In this document: positions 1 through 5,945 of the stretch, piece by piece | How positions within the stretch are numbered: the first letter of the stretch is position 1 | How the letters are laid out: the number at the start of each line of letters is the position of its first letter | Source of the DNA: CAYMLQ01 sp964390795 | GTDB lineage: Bacteria; Verrucomicrobiota; Kiritimatiellia; RFP12; UBA1067 | Assembly: GCA_964390795.1 (NCBI GenBank) | Contig: CAYMLQ010000150.1 | Location: 1 to 12,845, forward strand | Direction: 5' to 3' | DNA length: 12,845 nucleotides | Position numbers and translations under genes: made by a program | Notes under the pieces: model-generated | The model's database searches: none | Seen by the model: the letters and a program-made list of their open reading frames with translations, nothing else | What the model was told of the DNA's origin: nothing

Positions 1-152
1 GATTTCCAACGAGTTATGAACTCAAATGCTGTCCAACTGGCGAACTCGGGTTAAGAACCGAATTGTTTCGCGAGGGGAGATGTGCTAATCTCACTGAAGT
101 TAAAGGCATGGCTTAAATTTGAGCGTATGCCGTTTAATGAAAGGGTACTCGT

Positions 153-353
153 ATGAAACGTTTGATTCTCGTTGCCATGGTTGCGGTTGTCGCGGTTGCA
201 TTCACCGGATGCAAGAAAAAGGATCCCTCGCTTGCCGACCGGGCTAACGCGCTCACCGAACAAGGCAAGAAAGAGGCTGACAAAGCGACAAAAGACGCGG
301 ATAAGGCGTCGAAAGACGTCAACAAGAAACTCGACAACGCCCTGAATAAATAA
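153..353 (+). CDS. Small lipoprotein with C-terminal Lys/Asp heptad repeats
   Basis: This 66-residue protein starts with a lipoprotein signal peptide: M-K-R, a hydrophobic stretch (about residues 4-17) and a lipobox-like F-T-G-C with Cys20 as the expected lipidated residue. The mature part is about 46 residues, very rich in Lys, Asp and Ala, and contains three consecutive 7-residue units at residues 42-62 (ADKATKD, ADKASKD, VNKKLDN). This predicts a charged amphipathic helix or short coiled coil on a membrane anchor, loosely like Lpp-type lipoproteins or small stress-induced lipoproteins. GAAAGGG at 139-145 is a good ribosome binding site, 7 nt before the ATG. A strong terminator follows at 382-417, so it is probably monocistronic. 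I do not recognise the family. An envelope structural role is a guess, while the lipoprotein call itself is solid. Confidence 0.8.
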   Translation: MKRLILVAMVAVVAVAFTGCKKKDPSLADRANALTEQGKKEADKATKDADKASKDVNKKLDNALNK

Positions 354-381
354 CAGGAAACGTCTTGTTCTTTGATACAGT

Positions 382-417
382 GACCGGCAGCCCTTCTGCG
401 CTGCCGGTCTTTTTCTT
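382..417 (+). terminator. Rho-independent terminator of the small lipoprotein gene
   Basis: A perfect 10-bp stem pairs 382-391 (GACCGGCAGC) with 400-409 (GCTGCCGGTC) around an 8-nt loop. It is followed by a T tract, TTTTTCTT, at 410-417. It lies 29 nt after the lipoprotein stop codon and 35 nt before purN, so it separates the two transcription units. Confidence 0.9.
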
Positions 418-451
418 GGCCAGTAAAGACCAATTGAATAACCTTTAGCGA

Positions 452-1072
452 ATGAACACCCCCCCCTTACGAATCGGCGTGTTGGGTTCCGGCTCCGGCT
501 CCAACATGCAATCTGTTCTGGACGCGATTCGCGCAGGCACGCTGAACGCGGAAATCCGCCTCGTGTTGTCCGACGTCCCAGATGCGAAGATCCTCGGGCG
601 CGCCAGAGCCCACGCGATCCCTTGCGCCTGGCTCGACTGCGCTCCGTTCAAAACCAAGCTGGACGGCGACGCCGAGCTGCGCTGCATCGCGCTGCTGAGA
701 GAGCACGGCGTGGACACGGTCGTACTGGCAGGGTTCATGCGCATCGTCAAGCCCGGCCTGCTGAGCGCGTTCCCGCAGCGCGTCCTGAATATCCACCCGG
801 CCCTGCTCCCAGCCTTTCCTGGCCTTCACGCGTGGCGGCAGGCCTTTGAATACGGCGCGAAGGTGGCCGGCTGCACCGTTCACTTGGTGGACGCGGGCAC
901 CGACACCGGCCCGATCATTGTCCAGCGAGCCGTGCCCGTGCTCACGGGAGACACGCCCGAAACGCTCCACGCTCGCATCCAAGTCCAAGAGCACGCGGCC
1001 TACCCCGAAGCCCTGCGCCTGCTTTCGGAAGGCCGTCTCAGCGTCGAAGGACGCCGCGTCCATATTCGGTAA
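452..1072 (+). CDS. purN: Phosphoribosylglycinamide formyltransferase (GAR transformylase)
   Basis: This cytoplasmic enzyme transfers a formyl group from 10-formyltetrahydrofolate to GAR in the third step of de novo purine synthesis. The 206-residue length is normal for PurN. The N-terminal phosphate-binding loop reads GSGSGSNMQ at residues 12-20. The catalytic signature NIHPALLPAFPGLHA is at 113-127, with Asn113 and His115 as the expected catalytic residues. The folate-site segment VDAGTDTGPI follows, with Asp151 matching the catalytic Asp of E. coli PurN. Overall it resembles the E. coli enzyme throughout. No Shine-Dalgarno is visible before the ATG at 452 and no better in-frame start exists, so the transcript may be leaderless or have a very short leader. 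No other pur gene is in the window. A bidirectional terminator follows at once. Confidence 0.97.
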   Translation: MNTPPLRIGVLGSGSGSNMQSVLDAIRAGTLNAEIRLVLSDVPDAKILGRARAHAIPCAWLDCAPFKTKLDGDAELRCIALLREHGVDTVVLAGFMRIVKPGLLSAFPQRVLNIHPALLPAFPGLHAWRQAFEYGAKVAGCTVHLVDAGTDTGPIIVQRAVPVLTGDTPETLHARIQVQEHAAYPEALRLLSEGRLSVEGRRVHIR

Positions 1073-1085
1073 AACGTCTTTCAAT

Positions 1086-1117
1086 AAAAAAGGCGGGGGA
1101 ACTCCCCCGCCTTTTTT
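1086..1117. terminator. Bidirectional intrinsic terminator between convergent purN and the 617-aa gene
   Basis: An 8-bp GC stem pairs 1092-1099 (GGCGGGGG) with 1104-1111 (CCCCCGCC) around the loop AACT. It is flanked by AAAAAA (1086-1091) and TTTTTT (1112-1117). The symmetry gives a U tract in either direction. It lies 13 nt after the purN stop on the plus strand and 29 nt after the stop of the minus-strand gene at 1147, so it can end both transcripts. Confidence 0.93.
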
Positions 1118-1146
1118 ACGATTAAACCGATTTTCAGCAAGCGTTC

Positions 1147-3000
1147 CTACTCAACGGACTCCGGTTGCTTTTCCTCAACGGGCGTGACAAGCGTCTCCGC
1201 CTCGCACGTCGGTTCGCTCGTCTCAGGCACCCCCTCGACTGCAGCGTCTGCGGCAAACGCTGCGGCTGCATCTGTCTCGTCAGGCGCGGTCGCCACAGCT
1301 ACAGGATCACCCGTCGCTGCGGGCGGCTGAACAGCCGAGACCGCGCCAGCCTCCGAGGCCGGAGCCGCAGACGGTGCGGCGCGGCGAACAGCCTGGGGCT
1401 GATGCGGCGCACCGCCTTGCTGTCCGCCGCTCTGCTTCTCGCTCTGCAGGAAACGGAACGCCGGATAGTCGATCGGCGCGCTGAGCACATCGTTGTAATA
1501 CTCGATCACATGGCCCTTCTCCACCAACCATGCGAGCTGCACAAGCGTCTCCTTCATCTTCGCCTCATCCGCGCCAGCCAGCGCGGCGGCCAGTTCGGCC
1601 TTCGTGCAGGCCGCATGCTCGTTCACATACGTCAGCACGTCGCGAAGCGCCTGAACCGCGTGCGTGGGCTCCAGAACCAAAGGAGCCTTGAGCATCACGA
1701 AGTCCTGACCCTTCGGATCATTCACCCGGAAGAGGTGCAGGTTGCGGTGACGGAACGCTCCGCGCAGCGCAAAGAACAGCGAGGCGGGGAAGCGGCGCTC
1801 GCGGTTCAGAGTGTCCTTCAATGCGAAGAAGAGAGGCCGGCTGGAAGTCTGTATCGCCACGGCGGCTGTGCAGATCAGATGACGCACGCTTGAAATCTGC
1901 TCGGGCAGGATCTCGCGCATGAAAACCAGCTCCGCAATATCGCGCTCCATCGGCGGCGCCTTCGGAGCGGGTTCCGACTCTGCGCCTTCGGCCGCAGCTT
2001 CGCCAGCGTCGGCTACAGGCTCGACCGCCGTCGGCGTCGCACCCTTGCGACGGTAGATGTTTTTCCGGGTACACTGCTGACGCCACTGCTCGATCGCTTC
2101 CGGCGTGCGAACCGTCTCGATCCGTGACCGGTAAGCCTCCTCGGTCATGCTCGGATACTTCGTCCTGAGCATCTCGTTTACCTTCGAGTTGAAGCTGTGG
2201 TGGTTGGGCGGCCCAAGAAGCACCCCGCTCAATCCGCACCGCGCCACACAGACGAACGCACCAGCCGGCGGATCGCAATCGACCTCTTCCACATCGAAGA
2301 AATCGTCCATGTGCCGGTTGACGAGATGCGCACGGATCTCCTCCTCGGTCAGCGCGGGCAGCCCACACACTTTGCATTGAAACAGCGGAAGCTGCTGATC
2401 CTTGAGCGGTTCGATGCGGATCAGACACGAGGCTGGATTGTCGAGAAATAGCCACGCGATGTCACGCAGCGGAAACGCGCGGTGCGACGTCTGGATACGA
2501 CGGATCACCGCTCCAAGCGCCTTCTGCTCCGGCAGCACGCGAATCTCGATCGGCAACGGCGGGAATTCGGGGCGCGGCGCACGGAAATCGCGCCGCTCTC
2601 CGCCACGGTCTTGGCGAGGCCCGCTATCGGGACGAAACGCACTTTCTGGGCGCGGGCCACGGAGATCAGCCACGGCGGCACGGGATTCCGGACGCGGCAT
2701 GTCTGTTCCGACGGCCCGGGGCGGCGCACCATCAAATTCTTTGCGCGGCGGCCTGCGATCTGGCTTCCTGCGATCGCGGTCATCAAAATTGCGCTGCGGG
2801 GGACGGCGGTCTCGACCTCCGTCGCGCCCTCCGTGACGGCCTTCGCCGCCCTCGCCGCCGTCAAACCGTTCATCACGATAGCGTTGGATGTTTGCATCCG
2901 GGGACGTACGCGCCCAGCTCGGTGCAAAGCTCAGATTCAGATCCAACACAATCCCGCCGTTATCCTGCTGTGCAGGTTTCGCCTCTTCGTTCTCGCTCAT
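1147..3000 (-). CDS. Conserved hypothetical protein: Arg/Asp/Gly-rich N-terminus, zinc-finger-like core
   Basis: Function unknown. The 617-residue protein has four visible zones. Residues 1-32 are a short acidic leader and a hydrophobic segment. Residues about 40-150 are low-complexity and rich in Arg, Asp, Gly and Pro (repeated GRD, DRR and RPP), likely disordered and suited to RNA or acidic partners. Residues 150-320 are a folded core with a zinc-finger-like C-x2-C-x12-H-x4-H motif (Cys209, Cys212, His225, His230), a further Cys pair (Cys251, Cys255) and a conserved-looking GPPNHHSFN segment at 263-271. Residues 355-520 are helical and perhaps winged-helix-like, followed by an Ala/Pro/Glu-rich acidic tail. 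It recalls uncharacterised proteins of Verrucomicrobia/Opitutae, but this is from memory. A nucleic-acid or ribosome-associated role is inference only. AAAGG lies 15 nt before the ATG. It is the last gene of the DUF502-aconitase unit. Confidence 0.85.
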   Translation of the reverse strand: MSENEEAKPAQQDNGGIVLDLNLSFAPSWARTSPDANIQRYRDERFDGGEGGEGRHGGRDGGRDRRPPQRNFDDRDRRKPDRRPPRKEFDGAPPRAVGTDMPRPESRAAVADLRGPRPESAFRPDSGPRQDRGGERRDFRAPRPEFPPLPIEIRVLPEQKALGAVIRRIQTSHRAFPLRDIAWLFLDNPASCLIRIEPLKDQQLPLFQCKVCGLPALTEEEIRAHLVNRHMDDFFDVEEVDCDPPAGAFVCVARCGLSGVLLGPPNHHSFNSKVNEMLRTKYPSMTEEAYRSRIETVRTPEAIEQWRQQCTRKNIYRRKGATPTAVEPVADAGEAAAEGAESEPAPKAPPMERDIAELVFMREILPEQISSVRHLICTAAVAIQTSSRPLFFALKDTLNRERRFPASLFFALRGAFRHRNLHLFRVNDPKGQDFVMLKAPLVLEPTHAVQALRDVLTYVNEHAACTKAELAAALAGADEAKMKETLVQLAWLVEKGHVIEYYNDVLSAPIDYPAFRFLQSEKQSGGQQGGAPHQPQAVRRAAPSAAPASEAGAVSAVQPPAATGDPVAVATAPDETDAAAAFAADAAVEGVPETSEPTCEAETLVTPVEEKQPESVE

Positions 3001-3024
3001 GGTTTAGACATGTTACCTTTTGTA

Positions 3025-3038
3025 TGACCGTGCGGTCA
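3025..3038. promoter_or_regulatory. 14-bp palindrome, possible operator, between aconitase and the 617-aa gene
   Basis: TGACCG and CGGTCA form a perfect inverted repeat separated by 2 bp (TGACCG-TG-CGGTCA). It sits in the 48-bp gap between the aconitase stop and the start of the downstream gene. The 2-nt spacer suits a dimeric regulator better than a hairpin, and no T tract follows on either strand, so it is not a terminator. On the minus strand it overlaps a TTGACC that could be a -35 element, but no good -10 follows at the right distance. The regulator is unknown. Confidence 0.4.
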
Positions 3039-3048
3039 ATGTGATTTA

Positions 3049-4995
3049 TCACACCGCGCCATTTGCCACCGCCGCCAACAGCCCGCCGTTGAGAAGAATC
3101 GTCCGCTGCCGCGGGGTCAATACGGCCGACACGGCGAACGACGTGCACTGCGTGACGTTCGTCACCACAGCCCTGCCGTCTCCGCAAATAGCTGCCCGTA
3201 ACCCGTCGGCCACCAGCGTGTCCCCCTTCGCGATCGCGTCGTAATCCGCAGGGTTGTCAAAGATGAACGGCACAATGCCGAAGTTGATCAGGTTCGCGAG
3301 ATGGATGCGCTCGATACTCTTGGCGATCAGCAGTTTCACACCCAAGTACATCGGGCACATGGCCGCATGCTCACGGCTCGACCCCTGCCCGTAGCTCTCG
3401 CCCGCCACAATGACGTTGTGCAGCCCCGCGTCGCGATTGGCGGACGCGGCAACAAAGAAACTTGAGTCCACGTGCTCGAACACGTACTTCGAATACAGCG
3501 GCACGTTCGACCGGTACTTCAGGCGCGCGCCTGCCGGCATGATGTGGTCGGTCGTGATCTTGTCCCCGACCTTGATCACCGTAACCCCGTTGAGAGCATC
3601 GGGCAACGGTTTGCCGGAAGGCACCTGCCCGATATTCGGGCCGCGCACGATGGCCGTTTCGGGCACGCCTCTGCCTGCGGTCTCGCAAAACAGAAACAGG
3701 CTGTCGTCCACATCGAACGCCGCCGGCTCAGACACCTCAACCGGAAGCGCGAGCGTACGCGCATCCGTGAACACACCCGTCAGCGCTGCGGCCGCTGCCG
3801 TCTCCGGGCTCACTAGGTAGACCTGGGCGGACTGTGTGCCCGTACGCCCCTCGAAGTTTCGGTTGCTGGTGCGCAGGCTCACCGCGTCCGTTCCGGGCGA
3901 CATGTGGTTGCCGATACAAAAGCCGCAGGCGTTCTCGAGAATGCGCACGCCGGCCGACACCAGATCAGCCAACAGGCCCTCGCGCGCCAGCATCTCCACC
4001 ACCTGGCGCGAACCCGGTGCAACGCCCACTTCCACGTCCGGGTGAATCTTCTTGCCCCGCAGCATCAGCGCCACCGTCTTCAGATCGCGGTAAGACGAAT
4101 TGGTGCAGGAACCGATCAGCACCTGGTTGACCTTCCGGCCCGCACGCGCAGCCACCGTTGCGATGTTTCCCGGCGAGTGCGGGCACGCGGCCATGGGCTC
4201 CAGCGCACCTAGGTCAATCTCGACCGTCGCTTCGTACGCGGCACCCTCATCGGCCACCCACTCGCTCCAGTCCTGCTCGCGCCCCTGACCTTTCAGAAAC
4301 GCCCGCGTGGTGGCGTCGCTCGGGAAGACCGAAGTGGTCACGCCGAGTTCCGCTCCCATGTTGGTGATCGTCGCGCGCGCGGGCACACCGAGCCCGGCCA
4401 CGCCGGGGCCTCCGTACTCCAGCACGCGTCCCACGTTGCCCTCGGTGCCATACACCGAAAGCACCTTCAAAATCACATCCTTGGCCGACACGCCGGGCGT
4501 GAGCGAGCCCGTCAGCCACACCCGCGCCACTTTCGGGCAGGTCAGATAAAACGGGCCGCCGCCCATCGCCACCGCCACATCGATGCCGCCCGCGCCGATC
4601 GCGATCATGCCGATCCCGCCGCCCGTGGGCGTGTGCGAATCGCTGCCGAGCAGCGTCGAGCCCGGCTTGCCAAAGCGCTCAAGGTGAAGCTGATGACAGA
4701 TGCCGTTACCCGGACGCGAAAAGATAATGCCGTAGCGCTGGGCCACGCTCTTGAGATACGCGTGGTCGTCGGCATTTTCGAAGCCGACCTGAATGGTGTT
4801 GTGATCCACATAGCTGACGGCCAGATCGGCTTTCACGCGGTCAAGCCCCATGCTCTCAAACTGCAGGTAAGCCATCGTGCCGGTCGCATCCTGCGTCAGC
4901 GTCTGGTCGATGCGGATCGCCAGCTCTTTTCCCGTAATCAGGTCGCCGGATACGCGGTGAGCTGCGAGAATTTTTTCAACAATATTTTGTGCCAT
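3049..4995 (-). CDS. acn: Aconitate hydratase (Aquifex-type, about 650 residues)
   Basis: This cytoplasmic [4Fe-4S] enzyme interconverts citrate, cis-aconitate and isocitrate in the TCA cycle. At 648 residues it is shorter than AcnA or AcnB and closest to the compact aconitases described as Aquifex-type. In the N-terminal domains, GSDSHTPTGGG (117-127) is the classic aconitase signature. The cluster ligands are Cys297 in IGSCTNSS and Cys357 and Cys360 in ACGFCIG. The C-terminal swivel domain starts near residue 475 with DKITTDHIMPAGA and contains the substrate-binding loop YGQGSSREHAA (535-545). The CGFC spacing matches the classical CGPC but has Phe for Pro. AAGGA lies 10 nt before the ATG. 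It follows the DUF502 gene by 73 nt on the same strand, with no convincing terminator between them. Homoaconitase or isopropylmalate isomerase is less likely, because no leuB-, leuD- or hacB-like gene is adjacent. Confidence 0.93.
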   Translation of the reverse strand: MAQNIVEKILAAHRVSGDLITGKELAIRIDQTLTQDATGTMAYLQFESMGLDRVKADLAVSYVDHNTIQVGFENADDHAYLKSVAQRYGIIFSRPGNGICHQLHLERFGKPGSTLLGSDSHTPTGGGIGMIAIGAGGIDVAVAMGGGPFYLTCPKVARVWLTGSLTPGVSAKDVILKVLSVYGTEGNVGRVLEYGGPGVAGLGVPARATITNMGAELGVTTSVFPSDATTRAFLKGQGREQDWSEWVADEGAAYEATVEIDLGALEPMAACPHSPGNIATVAARAGRKVNQVLIGSCTNSSYRDLKTVALMLRGKKIHPDVEVGVAPGSRQVVEMLAREGLLADLVSAGVRILENACGFCIGNHMSPGTDAVSLRTSNRNFEGRTGTQSAQVYLVSPETAAAAALTGVFTDARTLALPVEVSEPAAFDVDDSLFLFCETAGRGVPETAIVRGPNIGQVPSGKPLPDALNGVTVIKVGDKITTDHIMPAGARLKYRSNVPLYSKYVFEHVDSSFFVAASANRDAGLHNVIVAGESYGQGSSREHAAMCPMYLGVKLLIAKSIERIHLANLINFGIVPFIFDNPADYDAIAKGDTLVADGLRAAICGDGRAVVTNVTQCTSFAVSAVLTPRQRTILLNGGLLAAVANGAV

Positions 4996-5068
4996 GCTTG
5001 CGAGTTCCTTCTGAAAAGGTGCCTATGGTGCAAAAAAACCGCTGCTGCAACAAGCCTAAACTTGCTTG

Positions 5069-5755
5069 TCAGCTCGCCGGCGCGCCGGTCACGGGCATTT
5101 GACCTAGCCGGTGGGGAGAGCGGCGAACCTGATAGTCCGGCGGCGACAGCATGCCTCCGGAGACGATCATCTTCACACCGTCTTCAACCGAGATGTCAGT
5201 GAACTGGACATCCTCTTCTGGAAACATGACCAGGAAACCCGATGTCGGATTCGGCGTCGTGGCAATGAAGACACGATAAAGCAGCTTGCCTTCCGGGTTG
5301 AGTATCGTGCCCGTAATAAAGCCAACGGCAAGAGCGCCGCGGTGCGGGAACTCGACGAACGCCACGGCCTGAAAAGCCGCTTTCGTTGAGGTTGAGAACG
5401 TGTCTACCACCTGCTTTGAGGCCGCGTAAATGGACTTGACGATCGGCAGCTTCAGCAGCAGTTGCTCGCCCCAGTGGATCAGACGGCGACCGACGATGTG
5501 CGTGGTGATCAGACCGACGAAGTAGATCAGCACCAGGGTGACCGACAGCGAGATCAACGTCAGAACGTATTCGGGAAGCTCGCCCAACCAAGGCCGCAAC
5601 AAAGGGCGGACAAACGCGGCGAGGGATGACAGGAGCACATTGAGAATAAAGAGTGTCACCGCCAACGGGATAAGCACGAACAGTCCCGACATAAGCCGGG
5701 TGCGAAGGTGCTTGCTAAAATGGGATGATGACGCTTTTTCTTCTTCGGCAGACAT
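5069..5755 (-). CDS. DUF502 family membrane protein
   Basis: An inner-membrane protein of 228 residues, a normal length for DUF502. Two hydrophobic segments (about 21-46 and 62-87) are followed by a cytoplasmic or peripheral domain with family hallmarks: LPIVKSIYAASKQVVDTF (103-120), VEFPHRG (134-140), TTPNPTSGFLVMFPEEDVQF (166-185) and the closing VSGGMLSPP. The molecular function of DUF502 is not established. The frame stays open upstream to an ATG at 5854, but I chose the ATG at 5755. It has GAGG 5 nt upstream, it begins the family-like sequence (MSAEEEK), and the upstream ATG falls inside the candidate -10 box at 5850-5855, so it could not be translated from that promoter. The gene is followed on the same strand by aconitase and probably shares its transcript. 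Confidence 0.9.
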   Translation of the reverse strand: MSAEEEKASSSHFSKHLRTRLMSGLFVLIPLAVTLFILNVLLSSLAAFVRPLLRPWLGELPEYVLTLISLSVTLVLIYFVGLITTHIVGRRLIHWGEQLLLKLPIVKSIYAASKQVVDTFSTSTKAAFQAVAFVEFPHRGALAVGFITGTILNPEGKLLYRVFIATTPNPTSGFLVMFPEEDVQFTDISVEDGVKMIVSGGMLSPPDYQVRRSPHRLGQMPVTGAPAS

Positions 5756-5849
5756 GGCGACCTCGCTGTTGACCCTGTTTCTTGAGGCTGGCAGTTGAAC
5801 AGTGCGAACGTACTCACAGTCATCTGGCACAATAATGTAGTAAGGCCGC

Positions 5850-5878
5850 AGCATAGAAGTTTATGGCCGTGAAATCAA
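5850..5878 (-). promoter_or_regulatory. Candidate sigma70-like promoter for the DUF502-aconitase unit
   Basis: On the minus strand, TTGATT (5878-5873) is separated by 17 bp from TATGCT (5855-5850). Both hexamers match the sigma70 consensus at 4 of 6 positions, with ideal spacing. The predicted start is near 5843, giving a leader of about 88 nt before the chosen DUF502 start. It is the only reasonable promoter I see upstream of this unit. It lies directly next to the weak terminator proposed for the preceding gene. Confidence 0.4.
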
Positions 5879-5881
5879 GAA

Positions 5882-5898
5882 AAAAGGGTGCTCCTTTT
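5882..5898 (-). terminator. Weak candidate terminator of the accessory cluster
   Basis: Reading the minus strand, AAAAGG (5898-5893) pairs with CCTTTT (5887-5882) around a 5-nt loop, and the sequence continues TTCTT (5881-5877). It lies 47 nt after the stop of the carbon-nitrogen hydrolase gene. The stem has only two GC pairs, so efficiency would be low and read-through into the DUF502 unit is possible. Confidence 0.35.
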
Positions 5899-5945
5899 GT
5901 AATCGGTTGGCGACGGGGGATGCGAGGATTTCGTGTTTCGGATGA

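Noticed and set aside
63..89. Possible promoter for the small lipoprotein (TTGTTT, then TGTGCTAAT with an extended -10 look)
   Set aside because: The spacer is only 15 bp and the -35 matches at three positions. TTTAAT at 133-138 is a better -10 by itself but would start transcription inside the ribosome binding site. Neither is convincing.
3..116. A frame open from the left edge to a TAA at 114-116, which could be the 3' end of a preceding gene
   Set aside because: Thirty-seven codons without a stop is not rare by chance. The translation shows no recognisable motif, and a second frame is also open from the edge to 54. Left unannotated.
467..1084. A 205-codon minus-strand frame opposite purN
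   Set aside because: purN is certain in the other strand. The antisense product has no family-like motif and is explained by codon bias.
1165..1893. A 242-codon plus-strand frame opposite the zinc-finger-like gene
   Set aside because: Arg/Leu-rich shadow without domains. It lies downstream of a bidirectional terminator with no promoter visible.
5032..5069. Inverted repeat ACAAGC/GCTTGT and a nearby T tract on the minus strand between DUF502 and aconitase
   Set aside because: The 6-bp stem is separated from the T tract by about a dozen bases, so it does not form an intrinsic terminator. Co-transcription of the two genes is more likely.
5756..5854. N-terminal extension of the DUF502 protein to the ATG at 5854
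   Set aside because: The extra 33 residues look like neither DUF502 nor a signal peptide. That ATG lies in the candidate -10 box, and the ATG at 5755 has a ribosome binding site.
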